Assembly (NCBI RefSeq): GCF_050436995.1
Contig: NC_134751.1
Location: forward strand, 2,790,001 to 2,854,000
Length of the DNA: 64,000 nucleotides
From: Anticarsia gemmatalis
Taxonomy: Eukaryota > Arthropoda > Insecta > Lepidoptera > Erebidae
Reading direction: 5' to 3'
Every line of letters begins with the position of its first letter. Position 1 is the stretch's first letter. The notes under the pieces were generated by a model. The model searched no databases. It saw only the letters and a list, made by a program, of their open reading frames with translations, and was not told where the DNA came from. The position numbers and the translations under genes are program-made. Of this stretch, positions 10,799 to 24,770 are shown in pieces.

Positions 10799-12177
10799 GT
10801 TGGAGCATTAAAAAAAATCTAATATTTAGTTCTTATTAGCGAATATATTCAGACGAACATTACGAGTATTATTTGTATTACTCTAATAAATATGTATAGC
10901 TCATTGGTTATGTGCACTGAGTAATAGAAAATCTATCAATCGTTTTCAACAACACAGTAGATATGACATAAGTATTGTAAGATTTTATTCAGCTCACTCC
11001 TTACAATCTAAAAGTTTGTTTTAGAAGTACATCAAATAAAGTAAAATATTTTCCACTTTACGCTCAAATAGTAAATCAAAATACCAAGAAAAAAGCATTT
11101 TATCTCCCCTTAACGTCGCATGTCATAAATAACAAAAATGGTAAATCGATTAGCGCAGTGCACAGAGGGTCGGCGCGTGTCTATGACGACAAAAACTCGC
11201 GATATGCCACAACAATGCATGCTCGACCCACTGGGCCGGACACTGATGGCGAATAGAATTTTGAGGGTAAATAATATAAACTCACTTAATATATATAGCA
11301 AGTGATTTTTTTACTGAAAGGAAAGAAAAGTCCGGTATGTTAAAATACAAATAGCGAAGCATGTCTATATCTGCCTATGCCTTTGAGAATAACAGGCGTG
11401 ATTTTATAAAAGAAAATTTATATTTGTCTCATTTATGGAGTCGCTTATTCTTTAAGACTTGTAATACTGATATTAATTAAAGCCCAAACTGTAATCAATA
11501 ATAAGAATAAATAGTAGAACGACATTGAAGCTAAAAGTCTAAAATCATTTTATATTGCAGATTATCAATTTAGCGACACGTTTTCAAATAGATTCGTCAC
11601 ATAGCATTCATATCGAATGGCAACTAATCGCATGATCCATAACGTAAGCCAAAAAACAAACACAATATACATATCAATTTAGATACATTTTTAGTTATAT
11701 CGAATTGTAACAAAGCACGTAATCCATATAGTTAAGCCCAAAACATACACATCAATTTAGAGAAATTTTAATTTGTCACATAATCGCAGTAGTTTTAACC
11801 CGCGACTAATCGCGTAAGCCGGTAGCGCACTATTAGTTGATTGCTAGATTAAACCGCTACGATGAATGAGTACGATGAAATATTTCCCGAACGGATTAAA
11901 GAAATGAAAATTGAAATATGAGTTTACTATTGAATTATTTCAACTGGAAAGGTATTTTGTTATCATATGAATTATTTATCGAAATTTTTGTTGCGAAATA
12001 TCGTAACGTGAATTGAATTGAGTTTCTTTTTCAGGGGCTCATGTGCTCTAGGGTAAAAATATTGAGGCGCTTAAAAATGCATCTTTTACATTTTTATGTT
12101 ACATAGGAGATGACATTTATTTTATGTTTTTAGGAATGTTATATCGGCGATTGCGAACATTTACTTTATTGAACGAA
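10799..12177. other. AT-rich DNA, no gene seen
   Basis: A GC-richer patch at 11120-11240 and a run of CG-containing AT-rich words at 11600-11880 are visible, but no exon, RNA gene or full repeat. Confidence 0.5.
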
Positions 12178-12220
12178 TGTACGACCTGGCCCGAAAACTA
12201 TTTGTGGATGATATAAATAT
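12178..12220 (-). repeat. SINE fragment
   Basis: TACGACCTGGCCCGAAAACT and ATTTGTGGAT match the body of the SINE at 137-320 (TACAACCTGACCCGAAACAA, CTATTTGTGGATC). The tRNA head is missing. Confidence 0.6.
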
Positions 12221-13329
12221 TTGTTTTCAATGATTTCCAATAGAACATGTGATACTAGTATAACCAACACGGCAGTAGAAGAAAGAGAACAATATTTTTA
12301 AAACACCTTGTCAAATAGCTATACCTATAGATAGACTTTTATAAAGAACCAATATCAAATAATTCAGTCAACTTGCACCTAAGTATCTGATCCATCAGGT
12401 GTAAACCGAGTCGTGTTGACAGCGTGTGGGGTCGTACTGTTTACAGAGCGACATTATGCACCGCCATACATGCTGGCCGGAGACGTGTCCCATGTAACGT
12501 GACTACAATTAACTTGTACATTGTTTGAGTGTGAGAGTTTGATGTCTGATATGTTTATTTGTAAATTGATCTATGGCTAGATTCACGGCTCATAGTGTTG
12601 GTTATCTTATCCGGTGGATGAAGGAAAAGCATAAATGTATGTAATTAGCTGTAAAAATTTCACCTATGCTAACTAAATCTAATTTAGAACTGGTAAAATC
12701 GAGGTAAAATATAGTTTTCACATGACAGAAAATAGGTTTACAATAGTCGCTTTTTGGAAATAACGCAATCATTAGTAGTACATTGCTATGCAATATTGAT
12801 GCTTCTGAAAATCCCAGAACCACTCCTCAGTTACGGGAACTAGTAGAAGCGAAAATAAGGCCAAAATGAGACGACGACGAGAAACATTTAGAAGATGATA
12901 ACAAATTAAGAGTAACAAAAACAGATAGTAATTAGTAACTTTCGGCTTGCATGTCTCAAAAACGCTATATCTCTCATCCAAGTACATTGCAGCTGTCCCT
13001 CGAGCATATTACGTTAATTACTTCTAAGATGTCTTGCACTCAGGTGGACTCAGCCCAGCCTCCCATTATCTTTCATCCCTTAATCGCCTTTACTTCACCC
13101 CCGGGAATAGAACCCCCTAATACCTAAACCATACTTAGCGTTAACATTATAAAAGTTGCATTTTACTGCAAAAGTAAGGAAGCAAGTTGAATAAAACGAT
13201 TTCGCCATTCTTTTCGTTTATACTCAAAATTGTTTTGAGTTTGAAAATGTAAAATGTTGTAGTTTTACCTATTTTATACATACACTTAAACTTCTACGCT
13301 GCATTTAATGCGGTAATTAGCACAAACAT
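12221..13329. other. No gene seen; possible conserved non-coding patch
   Basis: 12400-12510 is more GC-balanced than its surroundings (GGTGTAAACCGAGTCGTG, GACAGCGTGTGGGGTCGTAC), as regulatory DNA can be. No coding frame is supported. Confidence 0.35.
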
Positions 13330-13362
13330 GCATTTTTTACCATGAATTGCCTGACGTTTCGC
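13330..13362 (+). repeat. Dispersed repeat word, copy 1 of 3
   Basis: GCATTTTTTACCATGAATTG followed by CCTGACGTTTCG. The same order is seen at 49644-49672 and 62560-62590, so this is a fragment of an older repeat family. Confidence 0.5.
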
Positions 13363-13417
13363 CACAGAATAGACAGGTTGTGGGTGCAGGCTGACTATTT
13401 TAAACACTTTTACAAAA

Positions 13418-13627
13418 TCATAATATTTTTTGTACATAGATGAGAAAGTTTGTAACTATTGATGTACGCATGTTTGTTAATGTTTAAGGAAAAAAAATCT
13501 GGACGGATTTGAATGAAATTTGGTGGCTACACTGATATCTTATAACCTGGAGAGGATAGGAAACATAAACGATACTTTTTAGCCAGGGAAATAATTTCAC
13601 GCAGTGGAAGTCGCAAACAGAAACTAG
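13418..13627 (+). mobile_element. Helitron-like element, second body type
   Basis: TC start (13418), CTAG end (13624-13627), A before and T after. The body has GAGAAAGTTTG, TCTGGACGGATTTG, ATGAAATTTGGTGGC and a 3' part CACGCAGTGGAAGTCGC, which resembles a decayed form of the CACGCAGGCGAAGCCGCGGG ending I associate with lepidopteran Helitrons. The ends match the other Helitrons here but the body does not. Confidence 0.65.
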
Positions 13628-14640
13628 TATAAAATATTTGTCCAATTTATTCACCTGCAAAATATCAACGAATAATATCTTACCTTTTTCAACCCTCTAC
13701 CGAACACCCTTTAAAAATCACTATTCACCCCAAAACAATCACTACTAATAAATTCCGGGACCGATTATTACGTATACATAGATATTCACCGCCCAGGCAT
13801 CAAACGCGGGCGTGTCCCGGAATATTTTACAAGTTCAAACAGCCAGCTGTGTAAAGTTCAGGCTACAGAAATTCTCGGAGGTTTTTGTATGTATGTATGC
13901 GTACTGTTCGACTCTGTTTGAGAAGTATAAAGGCTATTCAGAACGCTTTTGGTATGGGAAATACTATTTTTGGAAGTTATCTGAAATGTTAAATTGTTAT
14001 GGCTTGTTTTACAGTCGTTAGATACTTTTTTATGAAGAAAGACTGACGTTTTCTTTCAACAATCATCTGTTCTTTGGTATATCAATAGCATCGCAAACTA
14101 TTTAAAGCATAAAGAAGAAAAAAACACTCTAAACAATACTTTTTATCTTGCTTTATATCGCGTTCAATTTGACAAACATACCAATCACTAGCACATAACT
14201 TTACCAACTTTTCATAGATTGCGTAATTTACTTATAAGTATGCTACCTACTGCGCATTACATACTTATTATCCGATTATATTCCTCCCTAAACAAAATAA
14301 GGTCACATTCTATCAAGCAAAGCATTACCGCTAATAATGTTTACAATAATAATAGTGTTTGAACGTAAACATTCCTAAAATAAACTCATTATGCAAGGAA
14401 AGCATTCCTTCGTAATCTCATGTTACAATAGTTAGGGAGTATACACACATATCCGCACAAAGTTTCACAAAGGAACGAACGCGATTGGAAGCGCTGGGTG
14501 AATACCTTTGATAAACTTAATTTAGAGTTTGCAAGAGATGTATGAAATATGTTATGGTAACGATATTTTATTATAACATTATAATTTTATATAATTTGGT
14601 CATAAATATCTTAAAATCGTTAATATTCTCTCTGCTTCTG
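13628..14640. other. AT-rich DNA, no gene seen
   Basis: A 69-codon frame at 13812-14021 has no recognisable features. Nothing else is supported. Confidence 0.5.
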
Positions 14641-14745
14641 TGGTGCGGTCGGATCTGGTCATGAGGTCTTGGGTTCGATTTCCGGGTCGAGCAAAGTACT
14701 ATTTAGTCACCTTCGGGTATAACAGGCATGATATTATTTATGTAT
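14641..14745 (+). repeat. tRNA-derived SINE, second type
   Basis: TGGTGCGGTCGGATCTGG sits where an A box would be, and B box GGGTTCGATTTCC is at 14671-14683, then GGGTCGAGCAAAGTACTATT, a post-tRNA sequence I know from moth SINEs. It ends in a TATGTATGTATG run. The 60-codon frame across it is incidental. Confidence 0.7.
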
Positions 14746-17570
14746 GTATGAATGCATATTATTATGATTTGAACCATGTTTTAGCTCTAATGATCAATAA
14801 AATACACTGCTACGCTAAGTAGCGCAAAATTTAGTATAAATTGAAACCATATTATGTTTCTTGAAAAACATTCAATCAAACCCTACAGCCACATATATAA
14901 CGACACGTCACGTTTAAAATGTTTGATGTATTAAAAAAATACGCACTGAAATAACTATAAAGTGTAAACACAAAACAATAAAATCTATATCACTGTAGTC
15001 ATTGATACTTAAATCTTAAGTTCCGCATTGCAACATTTCGTCACAGTCCATTGAGATAACATTTACTGCAACATAGTAGGAGTGAATGGCGTTGCAAGTG
15101 AAGCGCCTGTTAGAATTATACGATTACGGTACAGTTCGCTCGGACGATCGTTGCGGATGATTGCAGATAAGTGTATGTGGCCCTGTAGAAGTGTAGTGTA
15201 ACGTGACGCGGCGTGTGGAAATATTTTCGTGGAATTATTTGAAATGTCATCGGTTTATAAGTAAATATCGATTTGTTTATTTTGAATGTATATTTGACTT
15301 GATGTTGACTGCATTTGTTAGTCTGTAATTTGATCTATTTACTAATGTATAGAAATATACTGGTTTGGTCTACTCTACAGCTACTTCCACGATATGTTTG
15401 AAAAGATTTTGAACGTGTGTTCGTCTTTTATTATGTTGTTTGCCTTTTTGTGTCTTTACAAACATTCTGAATTCTGATACAGCCTGATCTTTGATACGTT
15501 ATCACTCTTTGCTAGAAATGTACATAAAAGTAGTCCTTTACTTAAGTTGAAAGCGAAGTAGAGACGGTTCTGTATAGTCGCCTTGCTTTATCATCATATA
15601 TATGCCCTATCGAGTAAAGAATTTAATTGATACAAAAACCGTAACAGCGTATTTTGAAATTGTACATTCCTAAAGCAATAACTTGTCACAAAGCACTTTC
15701 TCACGACTACGGAAGACTCGTATATTTGCGGTTAACTATTTCTAAGGCATCTTTATTTGACCACAGCATACTGCAAACTTATTTTATACCTTATTTCTTA
15801 AATAGAAGGTTGAGTTTGCAGTGTGCTGACTTTGTCAAGGTTCCTATTATTACGTCAGTTGCGAATTTATAGTCGGCCCTTTATAGACGTTTATTTCGGT
15901 TTGGCTGAACTTGAAGTGTATCAATCGATTAGTGCGAATGTGGAGTTCTCACGGGGAACAGAGTTGTTGTTTTGTTAATGGACTGAGGAATACTGTACCC
16001 ACATATTTTAATTAGTATTTCAAGTAGGTATATCATGGCCTTTTTAAGTTACCTCCCTGGTGTTAATCGGGAAGTTAAGCAAGTCTATTAGGTATACCTC
16101 AGAATCTCGAGAGCGATCTGGTATTAAGAATTATTTGCTGCAATGATCGTTCATACATTAAACACCCATATCAAAATCTACTTATTAACAGATTTTGTTC
16201 TGCGTGTGCCTATTAGTTAAGCTTTTATGGCAAAACTACTTAACTGAAGTAGATAAAAATTTGCAATGGCAGAAGAACTATACTTCGTGATAACTATTTT
16301 GTAGACTGGAGAACCACTGGCAACAGCTATTCTTACAAACATCGATGATGAATACAAACCCATCGTGAGAAACCCACCGGCCTTCCATTACCGTTCAATA
16401 GTAGGAAAGACGATAAAGTGCTGCCATCTACAATATTGTGTATGAATTACGTACGCGACGTGGATACATCGACGCCGGGTAGTTGCGCGTGCAGTTATTA
16501 TGCGGAAATTATTATGTTATTTTATAGCTTGTTGTTATATTAACGCCTGTGTTAAATTAATAGTTTAATTTGTAATATGACTACGTTTTAAGTGGGCGAA
16601 TGTTATTTAGTCCTGGATTTAAAGCTATTCGCTCCTTGATTTGATTTTCAAGCAGTTATCGAAGAAACGCCTAGATACCTCGATTAGCTACCACAGATCA
16701 ATGGACCTAGCACAATAGATAACTTCAAATTTTTTCTACTTCAAAATTCAGACGCAAGAATCTGGTGGTTGATTTGTCGTAGCTATTCGGAGACTCCAAG
16801 CGTTTCTTCTTTAAAACAAGAGTCCAAAAAAACTAATATATACAATTTTTTTAGACTGATACAGTTGTTTAAATCTCAATTAGTTAACAAAATCTACTCA
16901 AGATAATTGAAGCCCGCGGGAACGCAAAGAAAATGCACCATTAAAGTTCGAATAACATTCTCACTCATCGTAATAAAACAAGCGAAATCTGTATATAAAT
17001 CACAAACACCAATACATAGTAAATACAATAACACAGTCAAAGTGTAACAGTGCTATGGAGGTTATTGTCTGCAAATTTTCATTTCCCATCGCTATGGTAT
17101 GCTCTATGCGGTATGCAGTCCCACGGGAAACAAACTTTTCATCGAATGCTAGCTTTTTTCTATGGAAGCACTTCCTATTTGAGTTATTGAAGATCCCATG
17201 ACATTTCGCTTCTTTGTTGCTGTGTTATGTGCTTTTTTATTTGATTTTCCAGATTACGACTAACTGCTAATTAATTAAGGAATCAAAGAATAAATTTGTA
17301 GAAAGCCCTGTATGCTAGATACGCTTGTGGCGGAGGAGGTATAAAAAATACGTGAACATAGAATATAGAACGCGAATATAGAACGTCGCGTCATTTACCC
17401 GCTGACTAAGGTTAATAAGAGAGTAGAAATATTGCAAGACAAACAGCAGTATTTCATCAGCCACAAATTTATGGCCGGCTTCCCTTTTTATACAAGCTTT
17501 CATAAACTATTTTAATTCACCTCGGGTCTTCAACGGCCATTTAAGAAAAATATCATAAATTAAAATAGGT
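14746..17570. other. No gene seen; a few GC-richer patches
   Basis: Patches at 15060-15240 and 16440-16500 are CpG-richer and could be regulatory. A 62-codon minus-strand frame at 17315-17503 has fairly balanced composition but no recognisable domain. No gene is supported. Confidence 0.4.
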
Positions 17571-17604
17571 GACGAAAGTTTGTAGGCGAGCGAAGCCGAG
17601 CTAG
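17571..17604 (+). mobile_element. Helitron-like 3' end fragment
   Basis: GACGAAAGTTTGTAGGCGAG then CGAAGCCGAGCTAG, followed by T, looks like a third kind of Helitron 3' end. No matching 5' end is seen nearby. Confidence 0.4.
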
Positions 17605-20600
17605 TATGAAATCAACTTACATTTGAAACATTTCGAACAAATTTCTACATACTTCTAAACAGCATAGAGACAAGTTAAAAATATCTTCTCATAACAAGAA
17701 AAGGCGAAATATTATCACATTGACCTTTCTCCTTCATCCGGCTTACCCGGCTGAGAGTAAATCTGACCCTTAATACCGGATACGAAAATAGCTCGCAAAT
17801 ACTTGGCTCCTAGCATTTGTATCCAATTCTATGTGGTTTTCCAATAGGCTATCTTTTACATTTCTTTTGGTTATTATAATAATAGTTTTTACCAGTTTGT
17901 ACATTCCTACTATGCATGCTAGTCTTTAATCTTTTATGCCATACGAGTTCTTAAGCTCAAATAATTACTATTTTAATGTCATGTCGACCACTTTTTAGAC
18001 ACTCATTTAAACGTTAACCAAACAAAATTTATTCTACGAAGAACGAATCCAAGAATTTTTAATTGCAATCTCACAGCAATAAAAAAATTCGTAAATCATT
18101 ATCCGAACGAGCTTTGCAGCGGCTTTTTATTGAATTGCATTCGAGAATCAGTCAACTGTAATCTTTAAAAAAAGGCCTAGACTGAAAACGTTGACCTCTC
18201 TGCGTAGAGAGCGAAAGTGAACTTAATTATGTAAGCAGTAAGATTCACTTTTATTTGATCGTAGTTGTTGGACAACTTTGTCACATTGTTCGCATAGAGC
18301 ACAGGACATGTTCGAAGATATTATACGGCATTAAAAAAATAAAATAGCACGTCTTTACAACCAGCATGTCGTCGCATATTCATCGATAGTTTCCAATCTG
18401 TCATGTGAATTTCAACTGTATTTAAATGATTTAAAGTCTATATTGATATGACGTTAATGGTATTTTATAGACCCGTTGTATAAAGTAATTTTATTATGAA
18501 CTAGGGATGAGCGGAATGCGAAAAATCTGGATTCTTTGTTTTAATTTGAATTGTCGTTTTTGAGTGAATAGTCACGACTGCTTGTCTGAGTTGCTTTGCA
18601 ACTTGTAGTATAAAATGGTTCATTAAAAAGTATTTTTCTATAAACAGGCTTTTAATTATTTCACGCTACTATTATTAATTACATTAAAGTTACTAGGTAT
18701 AACGTATCCCGAAAAAAAATATTTTTTCAGAATGCAGACGGCATCTTGCAAAGAATATCTATCACTTATTAAAAATTTCTGAATCTATACAATCAAATTG
18801 ATTGAACCTAAACTTAATAACTAGAACAAATTGCAAAAAAGACAATCTTCACTTATGTTGCAATATCCTAAATAACCACATACATCCTCAAAAAAATATA
18901 AAACATCTATCAAATCCTACATAAAATATTATTTTCCACAAACACCCAACTCACGTCAGTATCCCTCACCCCTACACGATAATAATGCGATGAAGCTATT
19001 TTAGTCCCGTGACCGCAACAATCACATATAATGAGTCTAGCTCTTATAAAACATCTTATTATCCCGCCAAACGATACGTCTGACAGGCCAGATATAAATA
19101 AAATAACTTACATGTTACTGACAATAAAGCCTTTCAGTCCATCTTACAAATGACTAGATTTGACATTTGCACAACTAAGGAAAATTCTTAAGGGCCTATA
19201 TTTCGGCTGGTACATAACTTTTAGAAGTTAGTCAAAAAATGTATAGAAAATCTGACATATATGTCAAAACTACTTCTCAATCAGTTATCTGTCGATAGAC
19301 AAAACGTCTCTAGAGAATTTAGGATATAGGAGATTCAATAATAATTAACAGTATTCGCAAAATGAGGTTATGAACGACGTTATTATGACTGGTGTAAAGG
19401 TCTAAAAATGGCAAGAAATCTTTGAAAGATCTAGTCAACTTTATTTTTGCCTGACAAAAAAGTTCGATTGCAACATACATGAAAAAAATATTGAATAATG
19501 AGTATGTGGTCCCATTTCGATCGTTTCAAGCGTCTATATTGGTACATGAACTATGGTTACAGGTAATAAAAAAATCTATAATAATGCCCAGATACTGAAG
19601 GGATCAAAGTAAAAATAGAAAAGCGATCAATTTAACGGTCAATGATGTTTTTGACATTGCATATAAGTATGTAAATTATGTAGAAAATGCTTGTGTCATT
19701 ATGATAACTACTTATAATTTGACAAGCAGCAAAGATAAGTATGCACTCGATTTTCGTTGTAATGTAAGGATGAATCAATAGTTCAATGCTCTCGTGATTT
19801 GTGTGTGTACTTCTTACGTTTTTAGTTAAAAAGTGTATTCCTTGTATAGGTATCAGTTATTTATCTAATTGTAGGTTGCTATAGAAAATGATATAAAAAA
19901 TAACTCCTAAATTACTTAGTTGAATTCCTGAAAGCACTTATTTCTAGGTTTTCTATTAGAATTTCTGAACCATTGTAATCCTCCCGTGACTTCTTACTTA
20001 CGAGTATTAAGTACCAACACTAAACAATATTATGCCAGTAAAATACTTTCTTCGATATAAATCAATTAGCAAATTAGTCGGAACTGGAGCATGTAAAATA
20101 AACCCAAATTAAATTCACAAACCAGACAGTAAAATACAATTATAATACTCATCACCTCAATCCGATGTTCGCACTAAAGTCTAAGTAATATAAAGTACTC
20201 TTGTAAACAGTGTGTATTGTTTTGATCTAATAATATGACCTTACGAAGCCCTACTCACTAAGCCGAGGCCGTGAAGAAACCTATACGATGTACTGCTCTA
20301 CGCACCTATGATACTTACTCTACCGTAAGACTGAACTGCGTGATTTTATTTAGAAAACAAATGAAAATATTTACCTTGCTTTTTTCCCCACTACTAGCTC
20401 GTTTTGATCAAGGACTATCACCATGGGTGATAATATCTCTAATTAACTTAGGCACCTTAAAACATAAGAGATATTAACTCGGTTTTAGTATTTAATATAT
20501 ATGTAGGTACCTACATAAGGTCTAAGGTAAAATATTTTGACTGTTGTCAAAAATTTGTGACAAAATGTTGCAAAATAAAAAGAAATCTATTTTTTTATTA

Positions 20601-22507
20601 AACCTGAAATGAATAACATTATCGGTTGCTTACAATATAAAGAATACGTTGCTACTAACCTTATAACGAAGAGATGCATCGAATACATTTTCGTAAGTCA
20701 TTGCAGTTTTATATTATAATAATAAGATATCTTTTAGTAATAAATCTGTAAAGTGTAGTAGTATAAAGAATAAAATAATCATAATAATAAACACATAGCA
20801 TAAAACAAATCATGTGAGCCATTAAGTGCATTAACTCCATAGTACAAGAGGTCTTAATTCTAAGTGATTACGTGCATTAACACGATGGACTTCCCTCAAT
20901 TACTGTCGCTACTATACTTTATAACATCCTCCATTGTGCCATCGTTGCGTTTATTAGTTGTACTATATGTTATATGTTTGTATAATTATATTATGCAAGT
21001 AAATTATAAACGATGGTTGTTTGTGATGAAATGTTTGTGAATAAGAAAGGAAAATAAGTTTTGCATTGATTATAGTAAGAAACTCGATTTATAGTAGTAG
21101 GCATTTTGTCTCCCATCTTCGGTCTTCACCATCGGATCAGACTGTTAATACCATAGTAATGTATTGACAATTGTTATACGTATAAGTACTCGATGAGAAA
21201 GAATTTCCTACATTTTAGTACGTAGTTGCAATTCGACTATTTATTGCTCTAATGAATAATGTTTTTTTTTTTTCGCAAAATGTATCAAGGTAAGATAATC
21301 AATTTGTGTAAAAATATAACTAATTTAACGTGGACGTCCAACACTACCAATATTTTGACATTTACACGAAACAAGCTTTATTTTGTATCGAAAGTTTGCA
21401 AACGCGACAGTTGTCAAGTTGATGTCAGTTTTCATCTTGACATCCATTAGAGTGTTATTTTTGGAAGGAAACAAACGTAATTGAACAAGACGGGATCAAA
21501 CTTGGTCCACTTTGGGACCTCCACAACGGTTTGAGTGACACGAGGAAACACGTTTCCCAAAATAACGTCCAATTATTTGATAAATGTGTTTCGTTTGATA
21601 AATTAATGTTGATGTTTTTAGAATTTAATAATCAAAATAAACAATATTAATATATTATAACCATTAGGGTATCTGTGTCAATTCGAAAAGTATATTTTCC
21701 TTATAAACTGACTTTAATGTCAAATACCTGGAAATAAAATATTTTAACCTATATTTAGTGCTTTAACATAATTAAAAAATGTCCAAAGTAACATGTTCTT
21801 TCTATATTTCGGCGTCTTTTAAATTTATTCGTGATATTGTATAATTATTATATAAATAAAGAATTCATTTTAATATCATTAATATCCTAAAACACTCATA
21901 TTTCCATAGCAGACCCACGAACTGAAACTCAGAAATGCAAAAACGACACTTGAACTTTTCATAAGAAGAAGGAATATTTCGCCATCTTCAGAATTTCGTA
22001 AAACAAAACAGCCCCCGAAGGCTCTTTCATCTGCCTCTCATTATTCCCCCTTGTTTCAAGTGTCATACATCACGACTGCAATAAAACTGTCCACAGAACG
22101 CCATAAACAAATAAATAAATAAGGACAAAACACCAAACAGTAGGGTGAACACAAATGCACCCAAGAGACTAGCAGTTATCGAACAATATACACTGAAAAC
22201 ACCCACCGGATCTTACAAGCTCACCTGACAAACGAATTAAAACCTTAATACGTATAAAATAGGAGCGGTATTCTTATGTGTTGTGTTTACGAAGGCTTTT
22301 AGCATAAATACGGTGACGACAGTAACTTGCAGTTATGACTGTTTGTGTTGATGATAGGTTTATAATCAATGCGGTTAATTATGTAAAGTTATGCACGATT
22401 CTGTTAGACCACAGAGCTGTTTAATAGATCACTAGCTTCTCTACTTAGAGAGACATTCTTCATATCATCCAACGGGACCATATTTAAAACCTTAAAGAAT
22501 ATAAGTA
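17605..22507. other. AT-rich DNA, no gene seen
   Basis: Perfect palindromes TGACATATATGTCA (about 19255-19268) and TATGTAGGTACCTACATA (20500-20517) and the hairpin CTCTCTGCGTAGAGAG (about 18196-18211) are visible. No exon, RNA gene or full transposon is recognised in almost 5 kb. Confidence 0.5.
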
Positions 22508-22675
22508 ACGCGATTCTCTTCTACAACCGACTGTCGAGTACCAGCTAGCTATCGAGAAATTTTGTATGAAAATTTATTCAACGCCTCTATCGGACGCAGT
22601 GAGAACTATTTTTGTCGTACATTTTAAATTTTAAATTCTCAATACTCGATAGCACCGACTGTAGATAATCGCGCT
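22508..22675 (+). mobile_element. M1 short TIR element, full-length copy
   Basis: Starts ACGCGATTCTCTTCTAC and ends GTAGATAATCGCGCT followed by TA. Internal order is CAGCTAGCTATCGAG, AAATTTTGTATGAAAATT, ACGCCTCTATCGGACGC and ATTTTAAATTTTAAATTC. About 168 bp, no coding capacity. Confidence 0.82.
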
Positions 22676-24515
22676 ATAGATACATCTAAGATGTCATCTT
22701 CGCTGTTTTCCACAAATAAATGACGGAACACGTTAAGCCAAGATGCCTTTCCTTCAGGTTTTAAATAACTTTTCTTCATAAGTATCGGACACCTTCTTTT
22801 CTAGGTAAAACGATAAAAAACAACTCAACTTTTTATTTCTTAGGCTGGTTACCTATAATACCATACCCTTTAGTTTTATATTTAGCAAGTTTGTCAAAAA
22901 TTCTACTAAATAAGTTAATCGACACTTATCTGCGGGGTAAAACGGTTCAATAGTATTTCTATATCTCTTACGTATAAGTACGTATCGTCGTCTCTTGGTT
23001 GCTACCCTCATCCCCAAAGATAAACGACGTGGGGTATTTATGGCTATCATAAAAACAATATAAAACAATTTGGGCCTCTTTTGTTTCAGAATCCTGTTCG
23101 GTGGAGGAGGTGGCAGAGAAGGGTATAGAGGTAAATAAACTTTAGTCTTTTTCCTTCTGAAATAATAAAATATTCAGTACCGTACATTTTTTGAGGAAAC
23201 TTCCCCATGTCTTTTTCAAAACGGCGTGAGTTTTGTAAAAACCAAAATAAAATGCTTGTTTCGAATCGGGGAAATTTCCTCGGATCTAAGAATTTAGAGA
23301 TAAGTCGGTAATCACTCAAATCAAAATGCGTTTCCGAGCATAATCTGAAACACAAAAATAATTATAATAGTGAGAGTTCTGACTCCAGGAAATCTACATC
23401 ATATTTTAAATACATAAAATGTCAAATTAAGCCTTTTTTCCATGTATAAACTATGTGAAAGTCTTTAGTGTATATTTATTAATCACGACAAAAGGATGTC
23501 CTACGCCCCACTGCTAGGCAAACATCAGCTTAATGGCAGAATTCATCAACTCAAACCTTTTTTACAAGACCTTACCAAGCTTATCTTTCAAGTCAATGAG
23601 TACTCATTATAAATGATTCATAATTCATAAAGTGCATCCATTGCACTATTCTTTGCTCTTCTTCTATTAATTAATACACACAATATTTAATTATAACGCT
23701 AAGTACACAACATTGTAAAGCCGCTTAATTAAGCGTGTTCTTAAAAGTCGTAGCCCATATAAAGGACAGTAAGGGTACTCTTACTTACTTAAAATTCTCC
23801 GGGGCCATATTAACTAAGTATGTAATAAACATAGGTACTCGTGCAATACGGTCAAGTGCACACGTGCGAGATTCCGCTTAGATGATACTAGAAAGCTGTT
23901 GAATGCAACAATGTGTTTGTTTTAATTATTTTGTTTTTGTTAAAGAATTTAATGTACATTTTACCCGCTTCCAAATAAATGAGCGAATATTATCTCATTT
24001 TTCTGCTCTCTGGAGGCCTTGTCAATAAATATGGTTGAATAAAAAATATTATTTTAAGAAAACTGAACTTGATTGATTTGACTGAACTGATTTTATTTAG
24101 GGTTAGACGATTAGATTCACAGATATTTAAGGTGAAGTTTTACTGTAACTAAGCAATATACAAGAAGTCACTTTGCCTAAATTCGACCCCATGATATAAT
24201 GCAATCACTTAAATCACAACCCCTGCTATTTAATAACAGAGGCTTGATAAACGTACATAAATAAAAGAGTAATATTCAACTCAGAGGGCTCTCAGTCAAA
24301 TAATTTGACTACTTAGATAAAAGGCCTCGGGATTACACCACTTTATTTAATTATATAGCCGTGTAATGTACATAGACAGTAATAAAACATCTCAACTTTT
24401 CCTCAATAATTCTTCCCTGTTTGCACAAGCTCTTTCCTTAGTGGAAAACAAAAAAAAGTGGATTGAATATTATTAGCCTGGAGCGAATTCAAGATAAATT
24501 CAAGTAAAAGTAGAG
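22676..24515. other. No gene seen; LINE/SINE tail piece
   Basis: At 23492-23530 GGATGTCCTACGCCCCACTG and CTAGGCAAA match the 3' tail shared by moth LINEs and their SINEs (compare 40217-40320). An inverted repeat pairs GAGGAAACTTCCCC (about 23193-23206) with GGGGAAATTTCCTC (about 23268-23281). An 89-codon minus-strand frame at 23086-23355 overlaps this inverted repeat and is not recognised. Confidence 0.45.
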
Positions 24516-24630
24516 AGATTCTCTTCTCTATTGAATAATATAAAAAGCGGGAGCCGTATAAACTATTTATGCAGTACATTTTAAATGTCCAACTTGATCC
24601 TCTATAGAACCGACTGTAGAGAATCGCGCT
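24516..24630 (+). mobile_element. M1 element with internal deletion
   Basis: GAGATTCTCTTCTCTATTG at the left and CCGACTGTAGAGAATCGCGC at the right, joined through GCGGGAGCCGTATAAACTAT and CAGTACATTTTAAATGTC. The GACAACCGGCTAGC and GATCAGCG blocks are deleted. Confidence 0.72.
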
Positions 24631-24770
24631 TAAGGTAACGAGTTTGTTTCCTTCAATCGAATTGAAAACAAAATTTTAAAGGCTCTTATAAAGTATCGAA
24701 TACTTACGTGTCATTGGCGTTTCACATGAGCACATAACAATACGTGCTTAACCGCTTAAAGAAAAGCGCG

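Noticed and set aside
17315..17503. 62-codon minus-strand frame with balanced composition
   Set aside because: No domain is recognised, and I could not separate it from an unrecognised repeat.
23086..23355. 89-codon minus-strand frame with a DPRKF word resembling the hAT DPRF motif
   Set aside because: No other transposase motif or terminal repeat nearby; the frame overlaps a short inverted repeat.
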